A stretch of DNA of 6,184 nucleotides. It comes from an uncultured Saprospiraceae bacterium (GTDB lineage: Bacteria; Bacteroidota; Bacteroidia; Chitinophagales; Saprospiraceae). A program made the translations under genes and the position numbers. Within the stretch, counting starts at the first letter, position 1; each line of letters begins with the position of its first letter. The DNA lies in assembly GCA_937127195.1 (NCBI GenBank), contig CAKZLT010000447.1:1-6184 (forward strand), in the 5' to 3' direction. This document shows, in pieces, positions 1 through 6,011 of the stretch. Under the pieces are notes generated by a model. That model saw only the letters and a program-made list of their open reading frames with translations. It was not told the DNA's origin and made no database searches.

Positions 1-19
1 ATAGGTTTTAAAAACCTAT
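1..19. repeat. Short inverted repeat at the left edge
   Basis: Bases 1-8 (ATAGGTTT) are the exact reverse complement of 12-19 (AAACCTAT), with a three-base centre. It could be the end of a terminator or a dyad belonging to a gene outside the window. No T-run follows on the plus strand, and the minus-strand continuation lies beyond the edge, so its role cannot be decided. In sequence this AT-rich, an 8-base arm may be chance. Confidence 0.3.
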
Positions 20-88
20 AAGGTTTAGAGAATCGATAAAAAAGTACTAATGACCAACTCAAATCATATAGACCCATTATTTTTAACA

Positions 89-119
89 AAACCGCGTCTG
101 CTAAAAACAGACACGGTTT
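89..119 (-). terminator. Intrinsic terminator of the lipoprotein gene
   Basis: Arms 89-100 and 108-119 pair over 12 positions around a seven-base loop. The one irregular pair (95 with 113) is a C-A mismatch in plus-strand RNA but a G-U wobble in minus-strand RNA. On the minus strand the stem runs into UUUUGUU. Both facts point to termination of minus-strand transcription. The stem begins 62 bases after the lipoprotein stop codon at 182-184, and no plus-strand gene ends nearby. Confidence 0.75.
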
Positions 120-181
120 AAACAACAGAAAAATAATTTAGGTTATTATTTTTCAATCCCTTAATCCCAAAGGACTATCTA

Positions 182-697
182 CTAGTGATCATGATTACTA
201 TGATCGTGATCATCATGATGGTCATGGTCATGGTCTGATTCATCTGCCAAGCCTAAGTTTTCTAATAATTCCTTAGCTACTTTGGCTACATTATCAGTAT
301 CATCATTCACTTTCTGAATAGCTTGCAAATCCGTTGCCATGTGTGCCATTTTCTCTTCAAAAGACAGACCCGCAGCCTCCAATTTTTCTAGGTTTTGATG
401 TTCTTTCATCCAAGTCATCATACCTTTGTAAGCTCCTTCAACTTGCTCCAATACTGCATTTACAGTTTCTTTAGATTGCCCTTTTAGTACGGTTGTATCC
501 GTTTCAGCATCTTTTAGTAATTTCTCTAATGTGCTTTCATAACTCTGGAACGCGCTCATTCCTTTGCCCATTGCTTCGTTGTGCAAGTTGTCAATTTCTT
601 TATATTTTGCCTCCAACTGCTTAGTAGTATCTCCTTCACCACCGCCACATGCAGCTAAAAAAGTCACCGTTACCAATAAAAAAAATAATTTTTTCAT
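182..697 (-). CDS. Small helical lipoprotein with His/Asp-rich C-terminal tail
   Basis: This encodes a 171-residue predicted lipoprotein. Residues 1-17 (MKKLFFLLVTVTFLAAC) form a lipoprotein signal peptide with an LAAC lipobox; C17 would be lipidated and begins the mature protein, followed by a GGGEGD linker. Residues 26-150 are almost entirely predicted helix, with heptad-like spacing and a Met/Trp-rich segment GMMTWMKEH at 92-100. This pattern recalls small coiled-coil lipoproteins common in Bacteroidota whose function is unknown. Residues 155-171 contain eight His and seven Asp, a plausible divalent-metal-binding tail; the metal is not identifiable. The frame is open upstream to an ATG at 748, but I chose the ATG at 697 because the signal peptide starts there and the upstream ATG falls inside the likely -7 promoter element. 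The gene lies downstream of the DUF6089 gene on the same strand, but a strong terminator separates them. Surface versus periplasmic location is undecided. Confidence 0.85.
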   Translation of the reverse strand: MKKLFFLLVTVTFLAACGGGEGDTTKQLEAKYKEIDNLHNEAMGKGMSAFQSYESTLEKLLKDAETDTTVLKGQSKETVNAVLEQVEGAYKGMMTWMKEHQNLEKLEAAGLSFEEKMAHMATDLQAIQKVNDDTDNVAKVAKELLENLGLADESDHDHDHHDDHDHSNHDH

Positions 698-745
698 TTT
701 AATTGCTTTATTTTTTTTTATAAAAAATGTTTCTCTATCACACCC

Positions 746-777
746 CAAAAATAAAAAAGCGACACTACTTATTCAAA
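746..777 (-). promoter_or_regulatory. Bacteroidota-type promoter for the lipoprotein gene
   Basis: Read on the minus strand, TTTG (777-774) is followed after exactly 20 bases by TATTTTTG (753-746). This fits the Bacteroidota primary sigma-factor consensus of TTTG near -33 and TAnnTTTG near -7. Transcription would start near 740 and leave a leader of about 40 bases before the ATG at 697. The -33 element lies in the loop and upper stem of the preceding gene's terminator, and the -7 element lies in its T-run. Single matches arise by chance in AT-rich DNA, but the spacing and the position before a gene that needs a promoter support it. Confidence 0.55.
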
Positions 778-793
778 AGTAGTATCGCTTTTT
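754..793 (-). terminator. Strong intrinsic terminator of the DUF6089 gene
   Basis: Arms 754-770 and 777-793 pair over 17 positions around the six-base loop ATTCAA. The only irregular pair (763 with 784) is a G-U wobble in minus-strand RNA and a C-A mismatch in plus-strand RNA. On the minus strand the stem ends in a run of six U, then A, then five more U. It lies 138 bases beyond the DUF6089 stop codon. The other strand also ends in five T, so it could act in both directions, but no plus-strand gene leads into it. Confidence 0.85.
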
Positions 794-819
794 AGAACGA
801 TTGTAAATTATTTTTTATA

Positions 820-940
820 AAACCATAATTATTCTTCTATTATGGGTTACTATTCAGCATCGCTGAAGAACATTTAAATAGATGATTTAAAAGGCTACCA
901 ATAAAAGTATCTCTGTTCTGAATAGTTACTATTATGGTTT
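820..940. repeat. Nested inverted repeats across the 3' end of the DUF6089 gene
   Basis: Several inverted repeats are stacked inside one another. The outer arms 820-829 and 931-940 match perfectly over 10 bases. Arms 846-857 and 918-929 match at 11 of 12. Further in are 867-872 with 914-919 (6 of 6) and a 7-base hairpin, 873-879 with 885-891. A competing hairpin is 853-858 with 862-867. The right outer arm covers the stop codon and last two sense codons of the DUF6089 gene. The motif ATTATGG or its complement occurs three times (823-829, 839-845, 931-937). It may be a structured 3' untranslated region or a decayed mobile palindrome. No coding frame is evident in 794-931. Confidence 0.5.
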
Positions 941-1756
941 AATTTTTCCTCTTGGTGCAAGATTAACTGAAAGACTTAATCCTGTAAAAAGGTAGTAATC
1001 ATTAGATTTAGAAGAAGCACGAATATCTCCAGCCGACCTTGTAGAAGGCAAACCTGTATATTCTGGCGTTCTATCAGATAATGTTACTGCTTTCAAGCCT
1101 CTAACTTCCGCCAACACATCGAAATCTGGGTATAACCCTCCCAAATCATCAATATAATCTGTAGTTGTAAATCGTGTTCCGAATTCCCATCCAATAGATG
1201 CTAATTCACTTAACTTAAATTTAAGTCCAATACCAAAAGGAATCGCAAAAGCAAATCGATTATATTCACTTCCTACTTCTTGACCTTCTGTTCCTTGTGG
1301 TTGCAAATCAACCCATTCTTTTTCGAGTGGTGCTTGTGGATTGTACCAGAAACCTGCAGCACCAGCAAAAATATAAGGAGTCAAAACATATCCAGACTTA
1401 GGTAATACAAAGTCATAAATATTAAATTCTGGTGTAACTCCAACTTCAAGTATCGGCGAACGAAAAGTTAAATTACGAGTTCTTCTATTAACATCCTCTG
1501 CATTTGCATCACTTCCTGAGACTCGACCATAAAAAACATTAGCACGAGCAGAAAGGTAACTTCCGTAATTATATCTTAGAAATAACCCAAAAGATGGATG
1601 AGACTCTGCCACTTGGTCAATAGTCTTCTCTATTAAATCTCCTGAATAGTAAGAAACACCTGTAAATACTCCAGCATGAAAAGACGAAATCTTCTCTTGT
1701 GCTTGTAGATTAGTAATAATTAAACAAACAAATAACGGTAATAATAGCTTTTTCAT
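932..1756 (-). CDS. DUF6089-like outer-membrane beta-barrel protein
   Basis: This encodes a 274-residue protein with a signal peptide at residues 1-19 (cleavage likely LQA|Q). The mature part alternates short aromatic and hydrophobic strands with Gly-rich turns, as expected for an outer-membrane beta-barrel. Several segments match what I know of the Bacteroidota family DUF6089: FHAGVFTGVSYYSGDL (26-41), FGLFLRYNYGSYLSARANVFYG (57-77, written with its conserved R-N), RNLTFRSPILEVGVTPEFN (94-112), LTPYIFAGAAGFWYNP (125-140), LQPQGTEGQ (151-159), AIPFGIGLKF (171-180) and TTTDYIDDLGG (197-207). A final barrel-like strand lies at 254-267. Length is normal for the family and nothing looks truncated. 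The biochemical role is unknown; members are assumed to be surface or envelope structural proteins. It is probably transcribed alone, since a strong terminator follows. I found no TAnnTTTG promoter match upstream, but a long dyad lies 67-100 bases before the start. Confidence 0.85.
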   Translation of the reverse strand: MKKLLLPLFVCLIITNLQAQEKISSFHAGVFTGVSYYSGDLIEKTIDQVAESHPSFGLFLRYNYGSYLSARANVFYGRVSGSDANAEDVNRRTRNLTFRSPILEVGVTPEFNIYDFVLPKSGYVLTPYIFAGAAGFWYNPQAPLEKEWVDLQPQGTEGQEVGSEYNRFAFAIPFGIGLKFKLSELASIGWEFGTRFTTTDYIDDLGGLYPDFDVLAEVRGLKAVTLSDRTPEYTGLPSTRSAGDIRASSKSNDYYLFTGLSLSVNLAPRGKIKP

Positions 1757-2261
1757 TGACAGTACTTTTAAATTGTGTGATTGTTGATAAATTTAATTTA
1801 TAATTAGGTACGTGTCCTCTTTTTAAGATGTATTTAAAATTTAAATACATCCTTAATGGTGTAGTGTGTTTTTTTTAAGAAGTAATTCTACTATTTTAAT
1901 CTATTACTTTTGATTATATATCATAACATACCCTCATATTAAATGTAAATATAATATATAAAATTATTAATACAATGTTTCAGAGCAAATAAAACTATTA
2001 ATTATTTTCATGGTAAAATGTTATAATCAGGAAAATTTAATTGTTGAGTTAAAATTTATTAGGTATATAGTTAAAATGATAAAAAACATTTTTTGTGACA
2101 AAATACTATTTAACAACTCTCTTAAGCCACCGTCTTTGACAGTTCTGAGACAGTATTCGTTTAGGCTATCTGCTAGTTTTTAATTAGCTTTGCTAATCAA
2201 ATTTAAGCAACAGAGAGAATATAATTTCGTCATTGGGCAAGTTATTTTTTCTCCATTACGA
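1757..2261. other. AT-rich non-coding region between divergent genes
   Basis: I see no convincing gene in these 505 bases. The stretch must hold the promoter of the minus-strand DUF6089 gene and perhaps distal control of the protease gene. It contains the dyad at 1823-1856, a perfect 6-base hairpin ATTAGC-TTT-GCTAAT at 2183-2197, and an imperfect pair 2129-2135 with 2148-2154. No TAnnTTTG element faces the DUF6089 gene. Two plus-strand matches (TACTTTTG at 1905-1912, TAGCTTTG at 2185-2192) lack a TTG at the right distance. Bases 2117-2222 are visibly less AT-rich than 1900-2100 and may be an old insertion or a small RNA; this is a guess. Confidence 0.5.
1823..1856. promoter_or_regulatory. Long dyad upstream of the DUF6089 gene, possible operator
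   Basis: Bases 1828-1838 (ATGTATTTAAA) and 1840-1850 are exact reverse complements around a single central base. The symmetry continues through TTAAG at 1823-1827 and CTTAA at 1852-1856, with C1851 as a one-base bulge, giving 16-base arms. No T-run follows on either strand, so it does not look like a terminator. At 67-100 bases before the start codon it could be a regulator-binding site or a 5' leader hairpin. The sequence is mostly A and T, which weakens it. Confidence 0.4.
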
Positions 2262-2362
2262 AGTACACTGTTTCAAAAGTTTTAATGTTTCGTAGCGCGG
2301 ACGAGCTTCGTCGCGCTACGGTAGCTTTTAAAAATATAACTAAACTTTTGAAACAGTGTACT
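2262..2362. mobile_element. MITE-like nested palindromic element, 101 bases
   Basis: The ends 2262-2282 and 2342-2362 are perfect 21-base inverted repeats, reading inward AGTACACTGTTTCAAAAG and onward. The interior holds a second, GC-rich palindrome at 2291-2320. There is no room for a gene. Terminal inverted repeats of this length around a non-coding core are typical of miniature inverted-repeat transposable elements. No direct target duplication is visible outside the arms. The outermost bases include a TA that could be a TA duplication absorbed in the symmetry, as IS630/Tc1-type elements leave, but this cannot be told apart from chance. The parent transposase is not in the window. The element ends 53 bases before the protease start and would sit in its promoter or leader. 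Confidence 0.65.
2291..2320. repeat. GC-rich inner palindrome of the MITE-like element
   Basis: CGTAGCGCG (2291-2299) pairs with CGCGCTACG (2312-2320). After a bulged G at 2300, ACGA (2301-2304) pairs with TCGT (2308-2311), leaving a three-base loop. About 70% of these 30 bases are G or C, in surroundings that are far richer in A and T. This contrast suggests foreign origin or a repetitive palindromic (REP-like) unit. GTAGC occurs again just outside at 2321-2325, so an alternative fold with GCTAC at 2315-2319 is possible. Confidence 0.65.
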
Positions 2363-2400
2363 AAGACTCAATCAATTGCAAGTTTTCAACCATTTCACTA

Positions 2401-2415
2401 GAAAAAAGAAAAAAA
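2401..2415 (+). promoter_or_regulatory. A-rich translation leader of the protease gene
   Basis: The 15 bases before the ATG at 2416 are all A except for two G (2401, 2408). There is no Shine-Dalgarno core. Bacteroidota commonly start translation from A-rich leaders of this kind. This supports 2416 as the start, together with the signal peptide that begins there. Confidence 0.55.
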
Positions 2416-5400
2416 ATGACAAAGAGAAATCGCACTCTGGTGCTTTCAACCATCATTACATTGTGTTTCAGTTTAAATGCTTTTTCACAAAAAAACTATA
2501 CGATACAACTACTTTCAGAATCTTTTACTCCTTCGCCCAATCTTATTTCAATACAAAACAATAAAACTGCTTTACAGCCAACCGCCAGCGATGACTACTA
2601 CCATATTATCATTCAATTTGAAACACTTCCTTCAAAGACAACATTACAGAGTATCAGCAATCAAGGTATTATTTTAGATAATTATCTTCCAAATTTTGCC
2701 TACTTCGCTAGTATTCCAACCAATATTGATTTTAATTTTTTAAAAAATATCAAAGCACGTTCGCTTATTCATGTCAAATCTAAATGGAAATTATCTCCAT
2801 TAATAGAGAACATTCCTGCACATGCACTGAACGTAAATGGGAAAGCTGATTTGATGGTTACCTACTTCAAAGGGACAGATTTGAGTACTGTTGCAACTGT
2901 ACTCCAAGAAAATAATGCAGAGATTTTATTCATTAATGACCGTTTTAATCAATTCAAAATTAGAGTTCCTATTGAAAACATCAATGCATTAGCCAATGAA
3001 AATACATTACTTTGGATAGAGCCTATTGATTCTAAAGGAAAAATCGACAACAAAAAAAGTGGCGATAATCACCGTTCTAGCGCACTTAGTGCCAACTTTA
3101 TGGGTTCGAGAAACCTACAAGGAGACGGCATAATAATCGGTGTCTGGGACACAAACCTAAAACCTCATATTGATTTTGGCACAAGAGTAACTAGCCACCA
3201 TCAATATTATAGCGGTCGCTCAGAAGACCATGCTAATCACGTAACAGGAACAATAGCTGGTGCAGGCTTACTTGACCCTAATGCGATCGGTATGTCTCCC
3301 AAAGCGACTATTCATGGTTGGAATTGTTGTACTAACTTAACGCCGCTTCCTCTTCCTTTAACTATGGAAAATGCCATTTTGAATGAAGAAGTTGTCATTA
3401 CATCCAATTCTTATGGTTATGGGCGAGACTGTTCAACGCCACTCCGAACGTATCAAAATGTAGATAGAGGCTTAGACCAATTGGTTAATGATTATCCATT
3501 TTTGATGCTTGTTTATTCGGCAGGAAATAGTCAGCAAACGGAGGGATGTACTTCTCCTTATTTTAGTACTTCATGGAATCACAAGAATTCATTGCTTGTT
3601 GCTGCAACTAATCACTTAGGATTAATTACAACTTTTAGTAGTTTCGGTCCTTCTTTTGACGGAAGGTTAACCCCAAATATTAGTGGCGTTGGGCAAAATG
3701 TTTATTCTACTGAATTTGATAACTTATATGGTAGCAAAAGCGGAACGTCTATGTCTTGCCCAGGAGTAGCTGGTACAGTTGCTCAATTATACCAAAGATA
3801 CAAACAACTATATAATACCAATCCTAGAGCAGATTTAATAAAAGCATTCGTTTGTAATACTGCCGAAGATAAAGGTAATGCAGGCCCAGATTATGAATAT
3901 GGCTATGGTCAAATCAATGCCCTAAAAGCTGTTGAACTAATGGAAAGTGGTAATTGGCTCATAGATTCTATTCAGCAAGGTGTAAGTAACAGTATAAATA
4001 TAACCGTTCCTCAGAATATGGCAGAATTACGTATCATGCTAAGTTGGACAGATCCAGCAGCTTCAACTGCCTCGACTACCACACTTGTTAATGATTTGGA
4101 CTTGATACTTACCAACGGAACAGACACCATTCGTCCGTGGATACTTGATGCTAATAATCCTAATAGTCTTGCGACTAGAGGAGTTGATAGACTCAATAAT
4201 ATAGTCCAAATCAGTTCAAAGTCAGTAACGGCAGGAACTTATCAGTTAATTGTAAATGGTCATACCGTTACAAATGGTAGCCAAACTTACGCCCTCGTTT
4301 ATGAAACGACAATGCCCGAAATCATTGTAACGTATCCTTTTGGTGGTGAAAAAATGACTCCAGGCAGTGTTGAAAATATCTATTGGACAGCCAATGGCTC
4401 TACGGGTAGCTTTCTTGCAGAATATACTATTGATAATGGAACGACATGGAACAACATCGGTTCTTTTCCTTCTACTTATAGACAAATGGGATGGACTGTG
4501 CCGCAACATCTAACAAAAGAAGCTCGAATCAGAATCACTTCTACCAACTTATCAGATGAATCTGATGCTAACTTTACCATTGCAGCAGCACCAAATTTTG
4601 CATTTTTCTCCAATTCAGATAGTTCTAATTGTAGCACTGATACTCAAATGAGATGGTTATCAGTACCTGGAGCCGATTTATACGAGATTTTTCAAATAGA
4701 CTCAACAGGACTCAACCTGATTTCAACAACAACAGATACATTTTATAATTTAACTAATCTCATTACAGGCTATGAATATTGGTTTACACTCAGAGCTTCT
4801 CAGACTAGCAACAACATTGTTGGAGAAAGAGCCGTTGCCAAATCCGTTAAATTATCGCCTCCTTACGATTTTGCAGTAGAAGAAATTTATACGCCTAATA
4901 CTGCGGCTTGTAACCTCGGAATGGAAACCATTTCTGTAAGAATCAGCCATAACGGTTGCCGTACACTATATAGTGGAGAAAAGATTCCTTACTCTGTTTC
5001 CATTGATGGAAGTATTGCTTTTCAAGATTCTGTAACGATACTCAGTACTTTCGAGAATGGAGAAGAACAAGATTTTATATTCACTCCTTTAGCAGACCTC
5101 ACTACATCAGCCAAACATTATTTGATTGAAGCAAGTACTGCTCACAGCTTAGATATTGATAATACAAACAATACAGCTAGTAAAAACGTATTGCACCAAC
5201 CAACGATTTCAAATATACCTTATGTTGAAAGCTTTGAAGCAAGTGATGGTTCTTGGTCAAAAGCAAATGATTTAGTGAGTAGTTGGGAATGGGGAAATCC
5301 AAATGGTTTTCAGATAAATACCGCTTCTAACGGTTCAAAAGTTTGGGCTACAAATCTAGATGGAGCTTATGATAATGAAGAAAACAGTCATATTTTTTCT

Positions 5401-5982
5401 CCTTGTTTTGACTTCTCAAATATAACAACTTCTCCTTATGTCGTTTTTGATATTAATCACGCTTTTGCTACAAATACAGATAGAGCGCAATTAAAGTATT
5501 CAACGGATGATGGCGTAACTTGGAAAATCATGAGTGGATTCTTGTTTGGAGCATCTAATGATTGGGAAACTATTCAGCGTGAAATTCCAGCACTTATCGG
5601 AAAAAGCAATGTCAAATTTCAGGTTTTAGTCACTTCTGATAAAAATGACGACGTAGATGAAGGTATAGCAATTGATAACTTTAGAATATCTCTTACTCCA
5701 ATTATTACCAATACAATGTCATTAGACATTCTTACAAAAATGAATGTATATCCAAATCCATCGACTGGATTATTTCATATTAATGTCCAAGATATGTCTA
5801 ATGAGCCAGTTACATTAAGTGTTTTTGATGCACTCGGGCGAGTTGTGACTAGCTACCAGACAACGCTTAGTAATGATGATGCTACAATTCAACTTGATTT
5901 ATCTAGCTTTACAAAAGGCATTTATTTACTTCAGTTACAATCCCGTCAAGGTCAAATTACTGAAAAAATTATGGTCAAATAA
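2416..5982 (+). CDS. KP-43-like subtilisin (S8) serine protease secreted by T9SS
   Basis: This encodes a 1188-residue secreted endopeptidase. A signal peptide covers residues 1-24 (cleavage likely AFS|Q). Residues 62-125 and 143-205 look like two related propeptide-type units. The S8 catalytic domain spans about 235-510: D245 in GVWDTN, H272 in DHANHVTGT, oxyanion N371 in YSAGN and S445 in GTSMSCPG, so the catalytic set is complete. Residues 512-631 match the C-terminal beta-barrel of Bacillus KP-43, including ASTTTLVNDLDL at 552-563. Then come an Ig-like unit with YPFGGE (633-722), an FN3-like unit (about 725-813), a CARDB-like unit (about 815-925), and a MAM or jelly-roll-like unit (about 935-1093) ending in EGIAIDNFRIS. 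Residues 1108-1188, from MNVYPNPSTG to KIMVK, are a T9SS type A sorting domain, normally removed on secretion. Cysteines C339 and C378 could form a disulfide; C304-C305 are adjacent. Its substrate is unknown; nutrient proteolysis is likely. The reading frame is intact and the gene is probably transcribed alone. Confidence 0.95.
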   Translation: MTKRNRTLVLSTIITLCFSLNAFSQKNYTIQLLSESFTPSPNLISIQNNKTALQPTASDDYYHIIIQFETLPSKTTLQSISNQGIILDNYLPNFAYFASIPTNIDFNFLKNIKARSLIHVKSKWKLSPLIENIPAHALNVNGKADLMVTYFKGTDLSTVATVLQENNAEILFINDRFNQFKIRVPIENINALANENTLLWIEPIDSKGKIDNKKSGDNHRSSALSANFMGSRNLQGDGIIIGVWDTNLKPHIDFGTRVTSHHQYYSGRSEDHANHVTGTIAGAGLLDPNAIGMSPKATIHGWNCCTNLTPLPLPLTMENAILNEEVVITSNSYGYGRDCSTPLRTYQNVDRGLDQLVNDYPFLMLVYSAGNSQQTEGCTSPYFSTSWNHKNSLLVAATNHLGLITTFSSFGPSFDGRLTPNISGVGQNVYSTEFDNLYGSKSGTSMSCPGVAGTVAQLYQRYKQLYNTNPRADLIKAFVCNTAEDKGNAGPDYEYGYGQINALKAVELMESGNWLIDSIQQGVSNSINITVPQNMAELRIMLSWTDPAASTASTTTLVNDLDLILTNGTDTIRPWILDANNPNSLATRGVDRLNNIVQISSKSVTAGTYQLIVNGHTVTNGSQTYALVYETTMPEIIVTYPFGGEKMTPGSVENIYWTANGSTGSFLAEYTIDNGTTWNNIGSFPSTYRQMGWTVPQHLTKEARIRITSTNLSDESDANFTIAAAPNFAFFSNSDSSNCSTDTQMRWLSVPGADLYEIFQIDSTGLNLISTTTDTFYNLTNLITGYEYWFTLRASQTSNNIVGERAVAKSVKLSPPYDFAVEEIYTPNTAACNLGMETISVRISHNGCRTLYSGEKIPYSVSIDGSIAFQDSVTILSTFENGEEQDFIFTPLADLTTSAKHYLIEASTAHSLDIDNTNNTASKNVLHQPTISNIPYVESFEASDGSWSKANDLVSSWEWGNPNGFQINTASNGSKVWATNLDGAYDNEENSHIFSPCFDFSNITTSPYVVFDINHAFATNTDRAQLKYSTDDGVTWKIMSGFLFGASNDWETIQREIPALIGKSNVKFQVLVTSDKNDDVDEGIAIDNFRISLTPIITNTMSLDILTKMNVYPNPSTGLFHINVQDMSNEPVTLSVFDALGRVVTSYQTTLSNDDATIQLDLSSFTKGIYLLQLQSRQGQITEKIMVK

Positions 5983-6011
5983 AAATTGATGATTGGGTTA
6001 TTTCTAATTGA

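Noticed and set aside
182..241. His-rich tail as an engineered affinity tag
   Set aside because: The His residues alternate with Asp, Ser and Asn in a native-looking frame ending in its own stop codon and terminator; it is not a run of six His with vector sequence.
698..748. N-terminal extension of the lipoprotein to an upstream ATG at 748
   Set aside because: It would place 17 residues (MGCDRETFFIKK...) before a complete lipoprotein signal peptide. The ATG also lies in the probable -7 promoter element, upstream of the expected transcription start.
564..782. Plus-strand open frame antisense to the lipoprotein gene
   Set aside because: Low-complexity Phe/Lys-rich product made from the complement of the signal peptide and terminator sequence; no start context and no family resemblance.
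1905..2192. Plus-strand -7-like boxes TACTTTTG (1905-1912) and TAGCTTTG (2185-2192)
   Set aside because: Neither has TTG at a suitable distance upstream. The first is about 500 bases from the protease start; the second forms part of a small hairpin. Such matches are frequent in AT-rich DNA.
2376..2677. Two short plus-strand open frames overlapping the protease start
   Set aside because: They are other-frame readings of the signal peptide and propeptide coding sequence. The protease frame is fully explained by its domains.
4011..4509. Two minus-strand open frames inside the protease gene
   Set aside because: Antisense to well-conserved KP-43-like and Ig-like sequence, with no signal, motif or leader of their own.
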